DNA from: Bacillota bacterium | Lineage (GTDB): Bacteria; Bacillota; SHA-98; UBA4971 | Reading direction: 5' to 3' | DNA length: 64,000 bases | Assembly (NCBI GenBank): GCA_024653485.1 | Contig: JANLFY010000009.1 | Location: 62,001-126,000, forward strand | Part shown: in pieces, positions 35,100 to 44,526 of the stretch | Position numbering within the stretch: position 1 is the first letter of the stretch | How the letters are laid out: the number at the start of each line of letters is the position of its first letter | Position numbers and translations under genes: made by a program | Notes under the pieces: generated by a model | What the model was told of the DNA's origin: nothing | Database searches by the model: none | The model's input: only the letters and a program-made list of their open reading frames with translations

Positions 35100-36398
35100 G
35101 TGGTTCTGGACTTGAGGTATGGCCGGTCCAGCGTCTCCCTAGACTTGGACAAGCTCGGAAAAACCCAAGTCCTGCTGGGCAAGGAGGCCGAACGCCTTCC
35201 AGATCTCCGTGCTGAGGTTCTCCACAAGCTCAGATGCCCGACGGGCGTCCGCAGCCTTGTCGAAGAAGTGACACGCACGCGAAGCAGAAGGGTCGCTATC
35301 ATCGTCAACGACGTCACCAGGCCTACACCCTACGCCGACGTCTTGCCACCCCTTCTAGGCGAAATCCGAAGGGCGGGCGTGCCCGACACCCACGTGACGC
35401 TCGTCGTCGCTACCGGGATCCACCGCGGGATGACAGCCGAAGAGCTCCGGCTGACACTGGGCGGGGACGTCTGCGACAGGTACGAGGTCGCAAATCACGA
35501 TTGCGACGACCAGACCCGCCTGGTCCATCTCGGTCGGCTCAGCTTCGGAACGGAGCTCTATGTGAATCGACTCGTGCTCGAGGCGGACTTCGTCTTGGCC
35601 ACCGGGGTCATCTCGCCCCACTACTTCGCTGGATTCTCCGGCGGCAGGAAAGCAATACTTCCAGGCGTATCAGGTCGAGGCTCCATCTCACACAATCACT
35701 CCCTCATGACCTCCAAAGCGGCCACTGTGTGCAACCTGGAGGGAAACCCGGTCCACATCGAGATGGTCGAAGCCGCACGCAAGGTCGGTGTGCATTTCAT
35801 CGTGAACACAGTGACCGATGGGCTTGGAAAGACGGCGGGTGTAGTGGCGGGTGACGTTGAGAGTGCGTGGCTCGAGGGAGTGGAGATGTGCTCGCGTTTC
35901 GTCGTTGCCCCTGTGGCACGGGAGGTTGACGTGGTGATTGCCAGCGCGGGCGGGTTTCCAAAGGACATCAACGTCTATCAGGCGCAGAAGGCCATCGACA
36001 ACGCCGAACGCGCGACGAGACGCGGAGGCACCATCGTGCTTCTGGCTGAGTGCCCGGAAGGATGCGGAGAGCAGACCTTCGAGAGTTGGATGATGAACGC
36101 GCAGAGCCTTGATGACATCTTCAGCCGCTTCGCCGCCGGGTTCGAGCTTGGGGGGCACAAGGCGTACAGTCTGGCCAGAGTGCTGCGGGATAAGGAAGTA
36201 ATCCTGGTCTCCTCTCTCGACCAAGCCTTCGTGCGAAAGCTCTTCATGACCCCCGCCAGGAGCCTTGATCAGGCGCTCGAGATGGTAAGGTCAAAGCATG
36301 GGAGCGAGTATGAGTCAGTCGTGATGCCGTGCGCAGGAAACGTTATCCCCGTCCCGGGAGGTGATGTCGAGGATCGTCCCATACTGCAGACCCCTTGA
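35100..36398 (+). CDS. larA: LarA-family nickel-pincer 2-hydroxyacid racemase
   Basis: 432 residues, usual for LarA. Conserved pieces: IVNDVTRPTPYADVLPPL, VVATGIHRGMTAEEL, SPHYFAGFSGGRKAILPGVS (with the pincer-linking Lys region and catalytic His), HNHSLM, and FPKDINVYQAQKAIDNAE. LarA-type enzymes use a nickel-pincer nucleotide to epimerise 2-hydroxyacids; besides lactate, relatives act on malate and other acids. LarB, LarC and LarE, needed to make the cofactor, are not in the window and must be elsewhere. GTG start with GAGGTGA upstream. Being first in an operon with a tricarboxylate transporter and a D-malate-type dehydrogenase, malate or tartrate is a likelier substrate than lactate (inference). 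Confidence 0.9.
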   Translation: MVLDLRYGRSSVSLDLDKLGKTQVLLGKEAERLPDLRAEVLHKLRCPTGVRSLVEEVTRTRSRRVAIIVNDVTRPTPYADVLPPLLGEIRRAGVPDTHVTLVVATGIHRGMTAEELRLTLGGDVCDRYEVANHDCDDQTRLVHLGRLSFGTELYVNRLVLEADFVLATGVISPHYFAGFSGGRKAILPGVSGRGSISHNHSLMTSKAATVCNLEGNPVHIEMVEAARKVGVHFIVNTVTDGLGKTAGVVAGDVESAWLEGVEMCSRFVVAPVAREVDVVIASAGGFPKDINVYQAQKAIDNAERATRRGGTIVLLAECPEGCGEQTFESWMMNAQSLDDIFSRFAAGFELGGHKAYSLARVLRDKEVILVSSLDQAFVRKLFMTPARSLDQALEMVRSKHGSEYESVVMPCAGNVIPVPGGDVEDRPILQTP

Positions 36399-36458
36399 CG
36401 CTGTGTGGAAACGAAGTCGAACTGCGACGAACACACGAACTTCAGGGAGGTAAGGGAA

Positions 36459-37424
36459 ATGCGCCTTGTAACGAGAGTCGTTGCGGTGTGCGTGGTCGTT
36501 TCGCTGACTCTGATCGGTTCCGTGGTGTCCGCAGCCGCGAAGTTTCCCGAGAAACCCGTAAACTATCTGATTTGCTTCGACCCCGGTGGAGAGTCAGACA
36601 TAACGGCGCGGCTGCAACAGCCTTTCCTCGAGCAGGTCCTTGGGGTGAAAGTGGTCATCTCGTACAAGACCGGAGGCGGAGGCGCCGTCGGCTGGTCAGA
36701 GCTGGTACGCTCGAAACCCGACGGGTACACGATGGCGGGAGACAACTTGCCCCATACGATACTCCAGCCGTTGCAGCGCGGAGACGCGGGGTACAAGACC
36801 GAGCAACTCAAACGAGTCTATTGCTTCGAGAGTACCCCGAACGCCCTCGTCGTAAGGAAGGATAGCCCCTTCAAGACACTCAAGGACCTCGTAGACTACG
36901 CCAAGGAGCACCCGGAGGTGGTGACCCTCGGGGGTAGCGGGAGCTGGTCCGCCAACCACTTAGGCGTTCTCGAGCTCAATCAGGCGGCCGGTATCAAGTT
37001 GACCTACATACCATTCAGCGGCTCGGGCGCAGTCGTCCCCGCGTTGCTCGGAGGCCACGTAACAGGACTCATGACGTACACGACTATGGCTGTTCAGTAC
37101 AAGGACCAAATGCGTGTGCTGGCGGTCGCGGCTGAGAAGCGCTCGGCTGTCTTGCCTGACGCTCCCACGTTCAGAGAGCTTGGCTACGACATAGTTGAAG
37201 GAGCGTATCGAGGAGTCTCCGTTCCCCCGAATACACCTGATGACATCGTCAAGATACTGGCCGACGCATTCGATAAGGTAAACCGCAACACGGACTTTCA
37301 GAAGAAGATGCAGGAGATGGCGTTCGATCTCGAGTTCATGGGGCCCGAAGAGTACGAGAAGTTCGTTCAGTCGAGGCGTCCCTACTATGAGAAACTCCTC
37401 AAGGACCTCGGCGTGCTGAAGTAG
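36459..37424 (+). CDS. tctC: Tripartite tricarboxylate transporter substrate-binding protein (TctC/Bug)
   Basis: About 321 residues from ATG at 36459 (GGGAGG 8 bases upstream). A signal peptide is visible (VTRVVAVCVVVSLTLIGSVV, then AAA-KFPEKPVNYL). The mature protein has the Bug-family pattern: P-KPVNYLICFDPGGESDITAR, VVISYKTGGGGAVGWSEL, GGSGSWSANHLGV, PFSGSGAVVPALLGGHV and a C-terminal lobe ending YYEKLLKDLGVL. It captures carboxylates outside the membrane and hands them to TctAB. The ligand cannot be read from sequence. Confidence 0.93.
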   Translation: MRLVTRVVAVCVVVSLTLIGSVVSAAAKFPEKPVNYLICFDPGGESDITARLQQPFLEQVLGVKVVISYKTGGGGAVGWSELVRSKPDGYTMAGDNLPHTILQPLQRGDAGYKTEQLKRVYCFESTPNALVVRKDSPFKTLKDLVDYAKEHPEVVTLGGSGSWSANHLGVLELNQAAGIKLTYIPFSGSGAVVPALLGGHVTGLMTYTTMAVQYKDQMRVLAVAAEKRSAVLPDAPTFRELGYDIVEGAYRGVSVPPNTPDDIVKILADAFDKVNRNTDFQKKMQEMAFDLEFMGPEEYEKFVQSRRPYYEKLLKDLGVLK

Positions 37425-37544
37425 GCGAAGTGCACGAGGACGTGCGAAGCGTGGCGCGCACAGTCGGGGCAGGTCCGCGGACTCCCCCGCCTGCCCCGAC
37501 CCTCGGTCGGAATCACAGTCAGCCAGGTGAGGATGGTGATACGA

Positions 37545-39068
37545 ATGGACGCTATAGTGTCCGGGATTATCCAGGTTCTGTCTCCCGGCAATCTCCTCTT
37601 GATGCTCGCAGGCACCGTCGGCGGCCTCATCGCAGGCGCGCTGCCAGGTCTCACGGCCACGATGGCGGTCGCCCTCGTAATCCCATTCACGTTTGTGTTG
37701 CCGCCGTTGACCGGCCTCGTGACAATGGGCGCAATCTACATGTCGGCGATATACGGTGGCAGCTTCTCCGCAATACTCATCAACACGCCGGGGACTCCCT
37801 CATCGATCGGGACTTGTTTCGACGGTTATCCCATGGCAAAGGCCGGTAGGGGTCAGGAAGCCATAGTCGTCGCCACGATATCCTCGGTCATCGGCGGGCT
37901 GTTCGGGATCGCCGTGCTTGCCTTCCTGGCGCCGCCCCTTGCTCGCGTCGCCCTGCGGTTCGGCCCTCCCGAGTACTTCTGGGTCGGCATCTTCGGGCTC
38001 AGCGTAATATCGAGCCTTGCATCGAAGTCGGTCCTCAAAGGGCTCGTCGCCGGGGCCGTAGGTCTCTTGATAGGTATGGTCGGCATCAGTCCCGTCGGAG
38101 GAAACGTGCGTTTCACGTTTGGTGAGCCGGCCCTACAAGGCGGAGTCCAACTGGTATGCGCCCTCATCGGGCTGTTCTGCATACCCGAAGTCCTTTCGCT
38201 TGTGCTCCAGGGAGCGCAGGCCTATGAAGCCGTGCGTCTCGGGAAGCAGAAAGGCGTCATCAGGTCGACGGTACAGAAGGTGTTGCGCCAGCCGGGAAAT
38301 CTCTTGCGTTCCAGCGTAATCGGGACGATCGTGGGCATCGTGCCAGGCGCGGGCGGCAACATCGCCAACCTCATAGCGTACAACGAAGCGGTGCGTGCTT
38401 CGAAACACCCTGAGAAGTTTGGCACCGGGATCATTGATGGCCTGATCGCCACCGAGACATCCAACAACGCTACTGTCGGAGGCGGGTTGATTCCCCTTCT
38501 CACCCTGGGAGTACCGGGTACACCTGTGGACGCCGTCATATACGGAGGCCTTCTGCTCCAAGGGCTCCGACCCGGGCCAGAGCTGTTCCGGTTGCATGCT
38601 GATATCACGTACGGTTTCATTTTCTCTCTCTTCATCGCCACCCTCATGATGCTGGCGGTGGGCCTCGCCGTGGGGACAGCTCTTCACAGACTCGTATCGC
38701 GCATGCCCTTGAGATTCCTCGCTCCATCCATAGTCTTCCTGAGCATAATCGGGTCATACGCAATTCGAAACAACATGACGGATGTGTGGGTCATGCTCGC
38801 GTGTGGAATCATAGGGTACGTCCTCAAGGAACTCGACTTCAACCCAGCCCCGATAGTGCTCGGCCTCATCCTCGGGCCAATCATCGAGGAGGGTCTCTTA
38901 CAGTCGCTTCTCATCTCAAGGGCGTGGCAGCATCCCTGGCTCGTATTCGTCAGGAGTCCCATATCGATCATCCTGATCCTCATGACGCTGATTTCGTTTG
39001 CATGGCCATACTTGTCATACTCCGCGGGGCGTCGTCGACGGAAGGAGGGCGCATATGTCGAGCGGTGA
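37545..39068 (+). CDS. tctA: Tripartite tricarboxylate transporter large membrane subunit TctA
   Basis: About 507 residues from ATG at 37545 (frame open from 37527), with 11-12 hydrophobic helices. The TctA signature GTVGGLIAGALPGLTATMAV occurs near the start and is mirrored by GTIVGIVPGAGGNIANLIAY mid-protein. INTPGTPSSIGTCFDGYPMA and TLGVPGTPVDAVIYGGLLLQ are the paired substrate-path loops. It forms the Na+- or H+-driven permease with TctB. It overlaps the tctB start by 14 bases. Confidence 0.94.
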   Translation: MDAIVSGIIQVLSPGNLLLMLAGTVGGLIAGALPGLTATMAVALVIPFTFVLPPLTGLVTMGAIYMSAIYGGSFSAILINTPGTPSSIGTCFDGYPMAKAGRGQEAIVVATISSVIGGLFGIAVLAFLAPPLARVALRFGPPEYFWVGIFGLSVISSLASKSVLKGLVAGAVGLLIGMVGISPVGGNVRFTFGEPALQGGVQLVCALIGLFCIPEVLSLVLQGAQAYEAVRLGKQKGVIRSTVQKVLRQPGNLLRSSVIGTIVGIVPGAGGNIANLIAYNEAVRASKHPEKFGTGIIDGLIATETSNNATVGGGLIPLLTLGVPGTPVDAVIYGGLLLQGLRPGPELFRLHADITYGFIFSLFIATLMMLAVGLAVGTALHRLVSRMPLRFLAPSIVFLSIIGSYAIRNNMTDVWVMLACGIIGYVLKELDFNPAPIVLGLILGPIIEEGLLQSLLISRAWQHPWLVFVRSPISIILILMTLISFAWPYLSYSAGRRRRKEGAYVER

Positions 39069-39495
39069 CCGCATAGCCGCTTTGGTAGTGATGGCCGTGG
39101 CAGTCATCTTCGGCGTCCAGCTCAGAGGCCTTGAGAGCGCGGATGCCCTGTTCCCGAAATGGGTCCTTGCGCTAGCAGTCGTGATGTCCGTCTGCCTGCT
39201 CATCATGACGCTGACTGGGAGGAGTCCGCAGAAACCCCTGAAGCTTCCGAACATGCGAACCCTCGGGATGGCTGTAGGACTCATGATCTCATGGCTCATT
39301 CTCATTCCGATCGCAGGGTTCTACGTAGCAAGCGTGCTGGTGTCCACCGTCTTCGCGGTGCTTGTTGACAGCAGAGTTCGTCAGCCTCAAGCCCTCGCGA
39401 CTTCATTCGCTGTCATCGCCATCGAGATCGGTGTTTTCTATGCAGTCTTCGCCAACCTGCTCGATGTCCCCTTGCCTCCCGGTTTGTTGTTCTGA
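39055..39495 (+). CDS. tctB: Tripartite tricarboxylate transporter small membrane subunit TctB
   Basis: 146 residues from ATG at 39055 with GGAGGG 5 bases upstream. Four hydrophobic helices (RIAALVVMAVAVIFGVQL, WVLALAVVMSVCLLIM, GMAVGLMISWLILIPIAGFY, SFAVIAIEIGVFYAVFANLL) and the length match TctB. Gene order here is C-A-B rather than the common C-B-A. Confidence 0.88.
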   Translation: MSSGDRIAALVVMAVAVIFGVQLRGLESADALFPKWVLALAVVMSVCLLIMTLTGRSPQKPLKLPNMRTLGMAVGLMISWLILIPIAGFYVASVLVSTVFAVLVDSRVRQPQALATSFAVIAIEIGVFYAVFANLLDVPLPPGLLF

Positions 39496-39588
39496 AGAGG
39501 CCTGAGGGGCGGACGAGCAGTGGCGCGCGGGTATGCGCAACCACGTCAGGCGCAAAGTTGACGGAAACACGTTTGGGGGATTGCAGAC

Positions 39589-40671
39589 ATGGACAACATG
39601 AGCATAGCTGTGATTCCGGGCGACGGAGTCGGTCCCGAAGTGACCGCGGAAGCGGTCAAGGTGCTGAGGGCCGCCGGCGAAGTACATGGGGGAATGGCGC
39701 TGACTTTCGTGGAGTACTCCTGGGGCTGCGAGTACTATCTGAAGCAGGGTCGCATGATGGATGAACACGGCCTTGACGCGCTTAGAGATCACCACGCCAT
39801 ACTCCTGGGGGCGGTCGGAGCTCCCGGGTTGGTTCCAGACCATGTTTCCCTCTGGGGTCTCCTGCTTCCAATCCGCAAGACCTTCGACCAGTATGTGAAC
39901 CTCAGACCAGTGAAGCTGCTTCGCGGCGTCCCTGGGCGACTCGTGGGCAAGGGCCCGGAAGACATCGACTTCGTGGTCGTCCGCGAGAACACAGAGGGGG
40001 AGTACTCGGGAGTCGGAGGCAGGGTGCACGTCGGAACGCCGTTCGAGGTCGCCATTCAGAGCAATGTGTTCACGCGTCACGGAACGGAGCGTGTCGTCAG
40101 ATATGCCTTTGAGCTGGCAAGAAAGCGCCAGAAGGCGAGGCGCGTCATATCCGTTACGAAATCGAATGCCTGCAACTACAGCATGGTGTTCTGGGACGAG
40201 GTCTTTCACACCGTGGCAAGAGACTACCCAGACATTGAGGCGGTACAGACCCACGTAGACGCAGCGGCCATGTACGTGATCACCAAGCCGGAGTGGTTCG
40301 ATGTGGTCGTCGCGACGAACCTCTTTGGAGACATCCTGACGGACGAGGGCGCGGCAATCCAGGGCAGTATCGGCCTTGCAGCAGGCGCAAACCTGAACCC
40401 GGAGAGGAAGTACCCATCGATGTTTGAGCCGATCCACGGCTCGGCGCCTGACATAGCCGGCAAAGGGATAGCGAACCCCATCGCCACGATCTGGGCCGCC
40501 GCCATGATGCTGGATTTCCTGGGCTACGAGGATGTCGGGGCCTTGGTCATGTCCGCCATAGAACGGACTCTCCTCGACGATGCGCCGAAGCCGTTCGACC
40601 TGGGTGGAACGGCGACCACGTCTGAGGTAGGCGATGCGGTATGCGAGAGCCTTTACCGGCTAGCGGGGTAA
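39589..40671 (+). CDS. dmlA: D-malate/tartrate-type decarboxylating dehydrogenase
   Basis: 360 residues of the isocitrate/isopropylmalate dehydrogenase family. IPGDGVGPEV and EYSWGCEYYLKQGRMM, GAVGAPGLVPDHVSLWGLLLPIRK, NLRPVKLL, VVRENTEGEYSGVGG and the metal/NAD region VVVATNLFGDILTDEGAA and FEPIHGSAPDIAGKGIANP are closest in pattern to TtuC/DmlA (tartrate/D-malate dehydrogenase), not LeuB. The reaction would be NAD-dependent oxidative decarboxylation of D-malate to pyruvate and CO2, or the tartrate equivalent. It ends the sigma-54 operon and would consume the D-isomer made by LarA. Confidence 0.9.
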   Translation: MDNMSIAVIPGDGVGPEVTAEAVKVLRAAGEVHGGMALTFVEYSWGCEYYLKQGRMMDEHGLDALRDHHAILLGAVGAPGLVPDHVSLWGLLLPIRKTFDQYVNLRPVKLLRGVPGRLVGKGPEDIDFVVVRENTEGEYSGVGGRVHVGTPFEVAIQSNVFTRHGTERVVRYAFELARKRQKARRVISVTKSNACNYSMVFWDEVFHTVARDYPDIEAVQTHVDAAAMYVITKPEWFDVVVATNLFGDILTDEGAAIQGSIGLAAGANLNPERKYPSMFEPIHGSAPDIAGKGIANPIATIWAAAMMLDFLGYEDVGALVMSAIERTLLDDAPKPFDLGGTATTSEVGDAVCESLYRLAG

Positions 40672-41726
40672 CGCCTAGCCGGCTGGGCGGGTAGGGCACG
40701 AGGCGCAACGCACGGCCGCCCTCTAGCCCGGTTCCGCGGCTTACTGGCGGGAGACCGGGAACTGAACAGAGTGAACAGTATTATCCCTGAAAGCACGAGA
40801 GCGCCCCCTGCGATCGCAGTGGCCGGGGGCTTCTCTTTGAGCACGGCCATCGCCAGAAGCGTGGCGCCCACCGGTTCCCCGAGGACGCTTACGGATATCA
40901 CAGAGGCGCTGACGTACCGGAGTGCCCAGTTGAACACGGTATGCCCCAAAATGGTTGGAACGACTGCAAGGGCGAGGAAAAGCACGTAATCAAAGACGGG
41001 ATGCGGGTGGACGCGCGCGCCCACGACCAAGCACCCGGCGCCGAGGACGAACGAGCAGACGCCGTAGACCACAAAGGCGTACGGCGCAGTGGACAGCCGC
41101 TGCCTGACCTCCCGTCCCACGATCACGTATCCCGCGAACATCGCCGCCGACAGAATGGCGAGCATGTCGCCCAGTAGAGCGGAGTCGGCAGCCGCGGAGT
41201 CGCCCAGCCCGATCGTGGCCGATCCGACAGCGGCTACGATCGCCCCTACCACGGCCGCTGCCGGCGCAGTCTCGCGGAAGATGAGGCGGCTCGCGAGCAT
41301 CACGAAAAGGGGATGCGTCTCCACGAGCACGGCGGAGCTTGCAACGGAGGTGAGCGCGAGAGACGTCATCCACGCGCCGAAATGGACCGCGAGGAGGCCG
41401 CCCGCGAGGACCGAAAGGCCGAGGTCCTTGAGGCGCATCGCCATTATCTCGCGCCGACCGCCCACGAGCGCGGGTGGCGCCAGCAGGAGCGTGGCAAGCC
41501 CCATCCGCCATGTGGCGATCACCAGCGGAGGCGCGGACGACAGGCGCACGAAGATCGACGCGGATGACACCGCGATGACCCCCACGGCTATGGCGAGCCA
41601 CGGAGCGACCGTCGGACGGCCGGCAACCACACCTGGAGCCCTCGACGGACGCGCCATCGCCTGCCCCTTCGTCCCTGCCACGTCAGTGTCCGTTGCAGCA
41701 CACCTCCGTTCTTGGCTCTCCGTCAT
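40653..41726 (-). CDS. EamA/DMT family transporter
   Basis: 357 residues with about ten transmembrane helices in two EamA repeats (first around WLAIAVGVIAVSSASIFVRL ... ATIGLG; second from LLGDMLAILSAAMFAGYVIV to IAGGALVLSGIILFTLF). The EamA motif SVLGEPVGATLLAMAVLKE is present. It probably exports or exchanges a metabolite; the substrate is unknown. The last 30 residues are Arg/Pro-rich and overlap dmlA convergently by 19 bases. ATG giving MARPSRAPG is an alternative start. It is the last gene of the 42-kb minus-strand series. Confidence 0.88.
   Translation of the reverse strand: MTESQERRCAATDTDVAGTKGQAMARPSRAPGVVAGRPTVAPWLAIAVGVIAVSSASIFVRLSSAPPLVIATWRMGLATLLLAPPALVGGRREIMAMRLKDLGLSVLAGGLLAVHFGAWMTSLALTSVASSAVLVETHPLFVMLASRLIFRETAPAAAVVGAIVAAVGSATIGLGDSAAADSALLGDMLAILSAAMFAGYVIVGREVRQRLSTAPYAFVVYGVCSFVLGAGCLVVGARVHPHPVFDYVLFLALAVVPTILGHTVFNWALRYVSASVISVSVLGEPVGATLLAMAVLKEKPPATAIAGGALVLSGIILFTLFSSRSPASKPRNRARGRPCVAPRALPAQPARRYPASR
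40656..40682. terminator. Hairpin at the convergent dmlA/EamA ends
   Basis: CCGGCTAG / CTAGCCGG (8 bp) with an 11-nt loop spans the two overlapping stop codons. It could terminate both transcripts, but no U-tract follows on either strand. Confidence 0.4.
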
Positions 41727-41982
41727 TGCTCTCCTTCATTCGCCTCACGTGCTGCCTCATGTGCAGCCGCTTCAACGCACCGCCTCAACTGCCCCGAAGG
41801 ACTTCCCAGAAACCCAGCCTGCCCCGGCACAGCGCGAGTCCCGGCGTGGTCGCGGCGTAGGCGCGGCGTGGGCACGGCGCAGTCGCCGCGTCGTGCGCCC
41901 AGCCCATCCCAATCCCGCAGCGCGGCTCTCGCCAGTCCCTTGGGCTTTTCACGCAACCCTGGTCAGGGTCATTGGCCGGGAT

Positions 41983-42735
41983 TCAGCTCATCCGGCCGCA
42001 GACCGGACAGTTGGGGTCGCGCGCGGCGACCACCTCTCGCCATGCCATCGCGAGCCCATCAAACAGAAGCAGCCGCCCGACGAGAGGTTGTCCCAGCCCC
42101 AAGATCACCTTGATTGCCTCAAGGGCCTCGATGCTGCCTATCACACCCGGGACCGCCCCCATGATCCCAGCCTCGCGGCACGAAGGCACCGCCCCCGGAG
42201 GAGGGGGTTGCGGGAACACACACCGGTAGCAGGGGCCTTGCCCGGGGATGACGGTCAGCACCATGCCGTCGAATCTCATCACGCCCGCCTCGACCAGTGG
42301 CTTGCGAGCCTCCACGCACGCGTCGTTCACGAAGTACCTGGTCTCGAGGTTGTCCACGGCATCCACGACCACATCGTATGGCTCAATGAGCGCGGCCGCG
42401 TTCTTGTCAGTGACAGCCATCCGATGCGGCACCACGTGGACCCCGGGGTTGAGCCGCGCCAGCGCTCGTCTCGCCGACTCCACCTTTGGGAGGCCCAGCT
42501 CGTCAACACCATGCAGAATCTGCCTTTGCAGGTTGGACAGTTCCACCGCGTCTGAATCCACCAGTCCGAGAGTCCCCACTCCCGCGGCGGCGAGGTACAT
42601 GGCCACCGGCGATCCAAGGCCGCCCGTCCCCACCACGAGCACCTTGGCCGCGTGCAGCTTCGCTTGGCCCGCCTCCCCTACCTCGGGCATCACAAGCTGC
42701 CTGGAATAGCGCATCCTCTCCTCGCTTGTGAGCAT
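41983..42735 (-). CDS. moeB: MoeB/ThiF family adenylyltransferase
   Basis: 250 residues, full-length E1-like enzyme. RYSRQLVMPEVGEAGQAKL at the start, the ATP loop VLVVGTGGLGSPVAMYLAAAGVG, LSNLQRQILHG, DAVDNLETRYFVNDAC, and the zinc-binding pairs CYRCVFP and CPVCG are all present. It adenylates the C-terminal glycine of a MoaD/ThiS-type protein for sulfur transfer. In this window the partner is probably the MoaD-like protein at 58.3 kb, serving molybdopterin or tungstopterin synthesis for the oxidoreductases here. It lacks a C-terminal rhodanese domain. Confidence 0.92.
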   Translation of the reverse strand: MLTSEERMRYSRQLVMPEVGEAGQAKLHAAKVLVVGTGGLGSPVAMYLAAAGVGTLGLVDSDAVELSNLQRQILHGVDELGLPKVESARRALARLNPGVHVVPHRMAVTDKNAAALIEPYDVVVDAVDNLETRYFVNDACVEARKPLVEAGVMRFDGMVLTVIPGQGPCYRCVFPQPPPPGAVPSCREAGIMGAVPGVIGSIEALEAIKVILGLGQPLVGRLLLFDGLAMAWREVVAARDPNCPVCGRMS

Positions 42736-42999
42736 GTCCTCATCACCGCCCGCGCACTTTCCTCCTCGGTCGCCCTCGGCCGAGGCGTCCGTCCCTGGCA
42801 GAGGCCATGCGGCACCCGCACCCGCACCCGGCCCGACTGTCCGGCGTGGCTGCGCCTCGCAATGCCCGGCAGACCAGGCGGACCCATCTGCCTCTCAATG
42901 ACACCGGACCGAGCTGCGATCCGCCCGGTCCGGCCCGCAACCGGTCTTCCCGTTCCGGCTTGCGACGCGCTGTCGCATTCCGTGCATGAGAAACTTGAG

Positions 43000-44526
43000 T
43001 CACGAGCAACCCGCTCTCGCCAAGACCCGCCGAAGCGCTCTCGTTGCCTCACGTAGTACTTCATTTTCGTCAAGAGACAGGAGTCTCCTCCCGTACATCA
43101 AGACACGCCCGTCCACTATGGTCGTGTCCACGTCTGAAGCGTTGGCTTCGTACACCACCCGCGACACCACGTCCACACCCTCTCCTGGAGCCGCATGAGG
43201 CGCTTCGAGGTCGAGCACCACGACGTCGGCTCGCTTTCCCGGCTCTATGCTGCCAATCTCGTGTTCCATGCCCATGGCCCGTGCCCCACCGATCGTCGCC
43301 ATCTCGAGCACAGTCTGAGCCGGCATGGCGGCGGGCCCCAGACGGACCTTCTGTATGAGAGCGGCATGGCGCATCTCCTGGAACACGTCGAGGTTGTTGT
43401 TGCACGGCGCGCCGTCGGCGCCTATGGACACGGACACTCCCATGTCGAGCATCTCAGGCACTTTCGCGATCCCCGAAGCGAGTTTCAGGTTCGACGACGG
43501 GCAGTGCACGACCTTCGTGCCGGAATCGCGCAGGATCGCCATTTCCTCGTCGTCCAGCCAGATGCAGTGAGCGAGCACGAGGTTCGGCCCGGTGAGTCCC
43601 AACTCGCGCAGGCATACCAGGTTCCTCATGCCTCTGTCTCGCCAAACGACCTCTATCTCGCCGCGGTTCTCCGACGCGTGCGTGTGCACGAGGACCCCCG
43701 CCTCCTTCGCCATGTCGCGCACGCGCACGAGGAGCCTATCCGAACACGATACCACGAACCTCGGTGCGAAGGCGTAGCGTATCCTGCCGTCATCGTGCAT
43801 GTGCCACCGATCGAGAAGGGCCTCGCTTTCGCGGAGAGAGTCCTCGGTGGATTCCATGAGGCTCGACGGTACGTCCTTGCCCCAATCCATCATGACTTTT
43901 CCGGACGCGGCACGGATGCCGGACGAGTCGATCGCCCAAAACGCGCTCTCAGTGTGGTGAACGGTCTCCATGTCGATGACGGACGTGGTCCCGCCTTTCA
44001 CGAGCTCCGCAATGCCGAGCATGGCAGACCAATACACGCTCTCCTCATCGTGAGCGCCTTCCAACGGCCATATGCGCTTCTTCAGCCAGTCCAGGAGCTC
44101 GAGGTCGTCAGCCTGTCCCCTGAAGAGGGTCTGGCAGAGGTGCACGTGCGCCTGGACGAACCCCGGAAGCACAACCTTTCCGTACGCGTCTATCACTATG
44201 TCCACGTCATGTCTGTGAGCCCCGGTTGGAAGCACGTGAACCTCCGCACCCATCGCCTCGCCGTCGTCCGCGAAGCGCTGCATCGCGTCCTGCCGTGCCC
44301 ACGCTGGTTCAACGTCCCCCCCTCGAGGGCTCGTGCCTCCCTGAAGCGCGTCACCCACCCATTGCACTCTCTCAAAGCCGAGGCGCTTCATGCTTGCTGA
44401 CGAGGAGCCCTCGCGCGTGACTTGGGCTATGCGGTGCCCATCTATGAGGACGTCAGCGCAGTCAAGCACTTCGCGCTCTCGGTTCATGGTCACAACGGTT
44501 CCGCCGCGAATGAGGATCTTCGCCAC
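43000..44526 (-). CDS. Amidohydrolase, 5'-deoxyadenosine/SAH deaminase-like, with N-terminal insertion
   Basis: 508 residues against about 430-440 for this subfamily. The extra part (roughly residues 42-108: REGSSSASMKRLGFERVQWV through AHRHDVDIVI) interrupts the N-terminal beta-sandwich. The TIM-barrel motifs are intact: metal-binding HVHLCQTLFRGQADDLELLD, HTHASEN, AHCIWLDDEEM and IGADGAPCNNNLDVFQEMR. That pattern fits deaminases of 5'-deoxyadenosine, S-adenosylhomocysteine or methylthioadenosine and related chlorohydrolases. GTG start abuts the AOR stop codon, so it is the last gene of hydA-fdx-AOR and shares their purine riboswitch, which suits a purine-nucleoside deaminase. Confidence 0.85.
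   Translation of the reverse strand: MAKILIRGGTVVTMNREREVLDCADVLIDGHRIAQVTREGSSSASMKRLGFERVQWVGDALQGGTSPRGGDVEPAWARQDAMQRFADDGEAMGAEVHVLPTGAHRHDVDIVIDAYGKVVLPGFVQAHVHLCQTLFRGQADDLELLDWLKKRIWPLEGAHDEESVYWSAMLGIAELVKGGTTSVIDMETVHHTESAFWAIDSSGIRAASGKVMMDWGKDVPSSLMESTEDSLRESEALLDRWHMHDDGRIRYAFAPRFVVSCSDRLLVRVRDMAKEAGVLVHTHASENRGEIEVVWRDRGMRNLVCLRELGLTGPNLVLAHCIWLDDEEMAILRDSGTKVVHCPSSNLKLASGIAKVPEMLDMGVSVSIGADGAPCNNNLDVFQEMRHAALIQKVRLGPAAMPAQTVLEMATIGGARAMGMEHEIGSIEPGKRADVVVLDLEAPHAAPGEGVDVVSRVVYEANASDVDTTIVDGRVLMYGRRLLSLDENEVLREATRALRRVLARAGCS

Noticed and set aside
42790-42815. TGGCAGAGGCCATGC as a sigma-54 promoter
   Set aside because: It lacks the C of TGGCAC and the TTGC element, and it points away from the flanking minus-strand genes.
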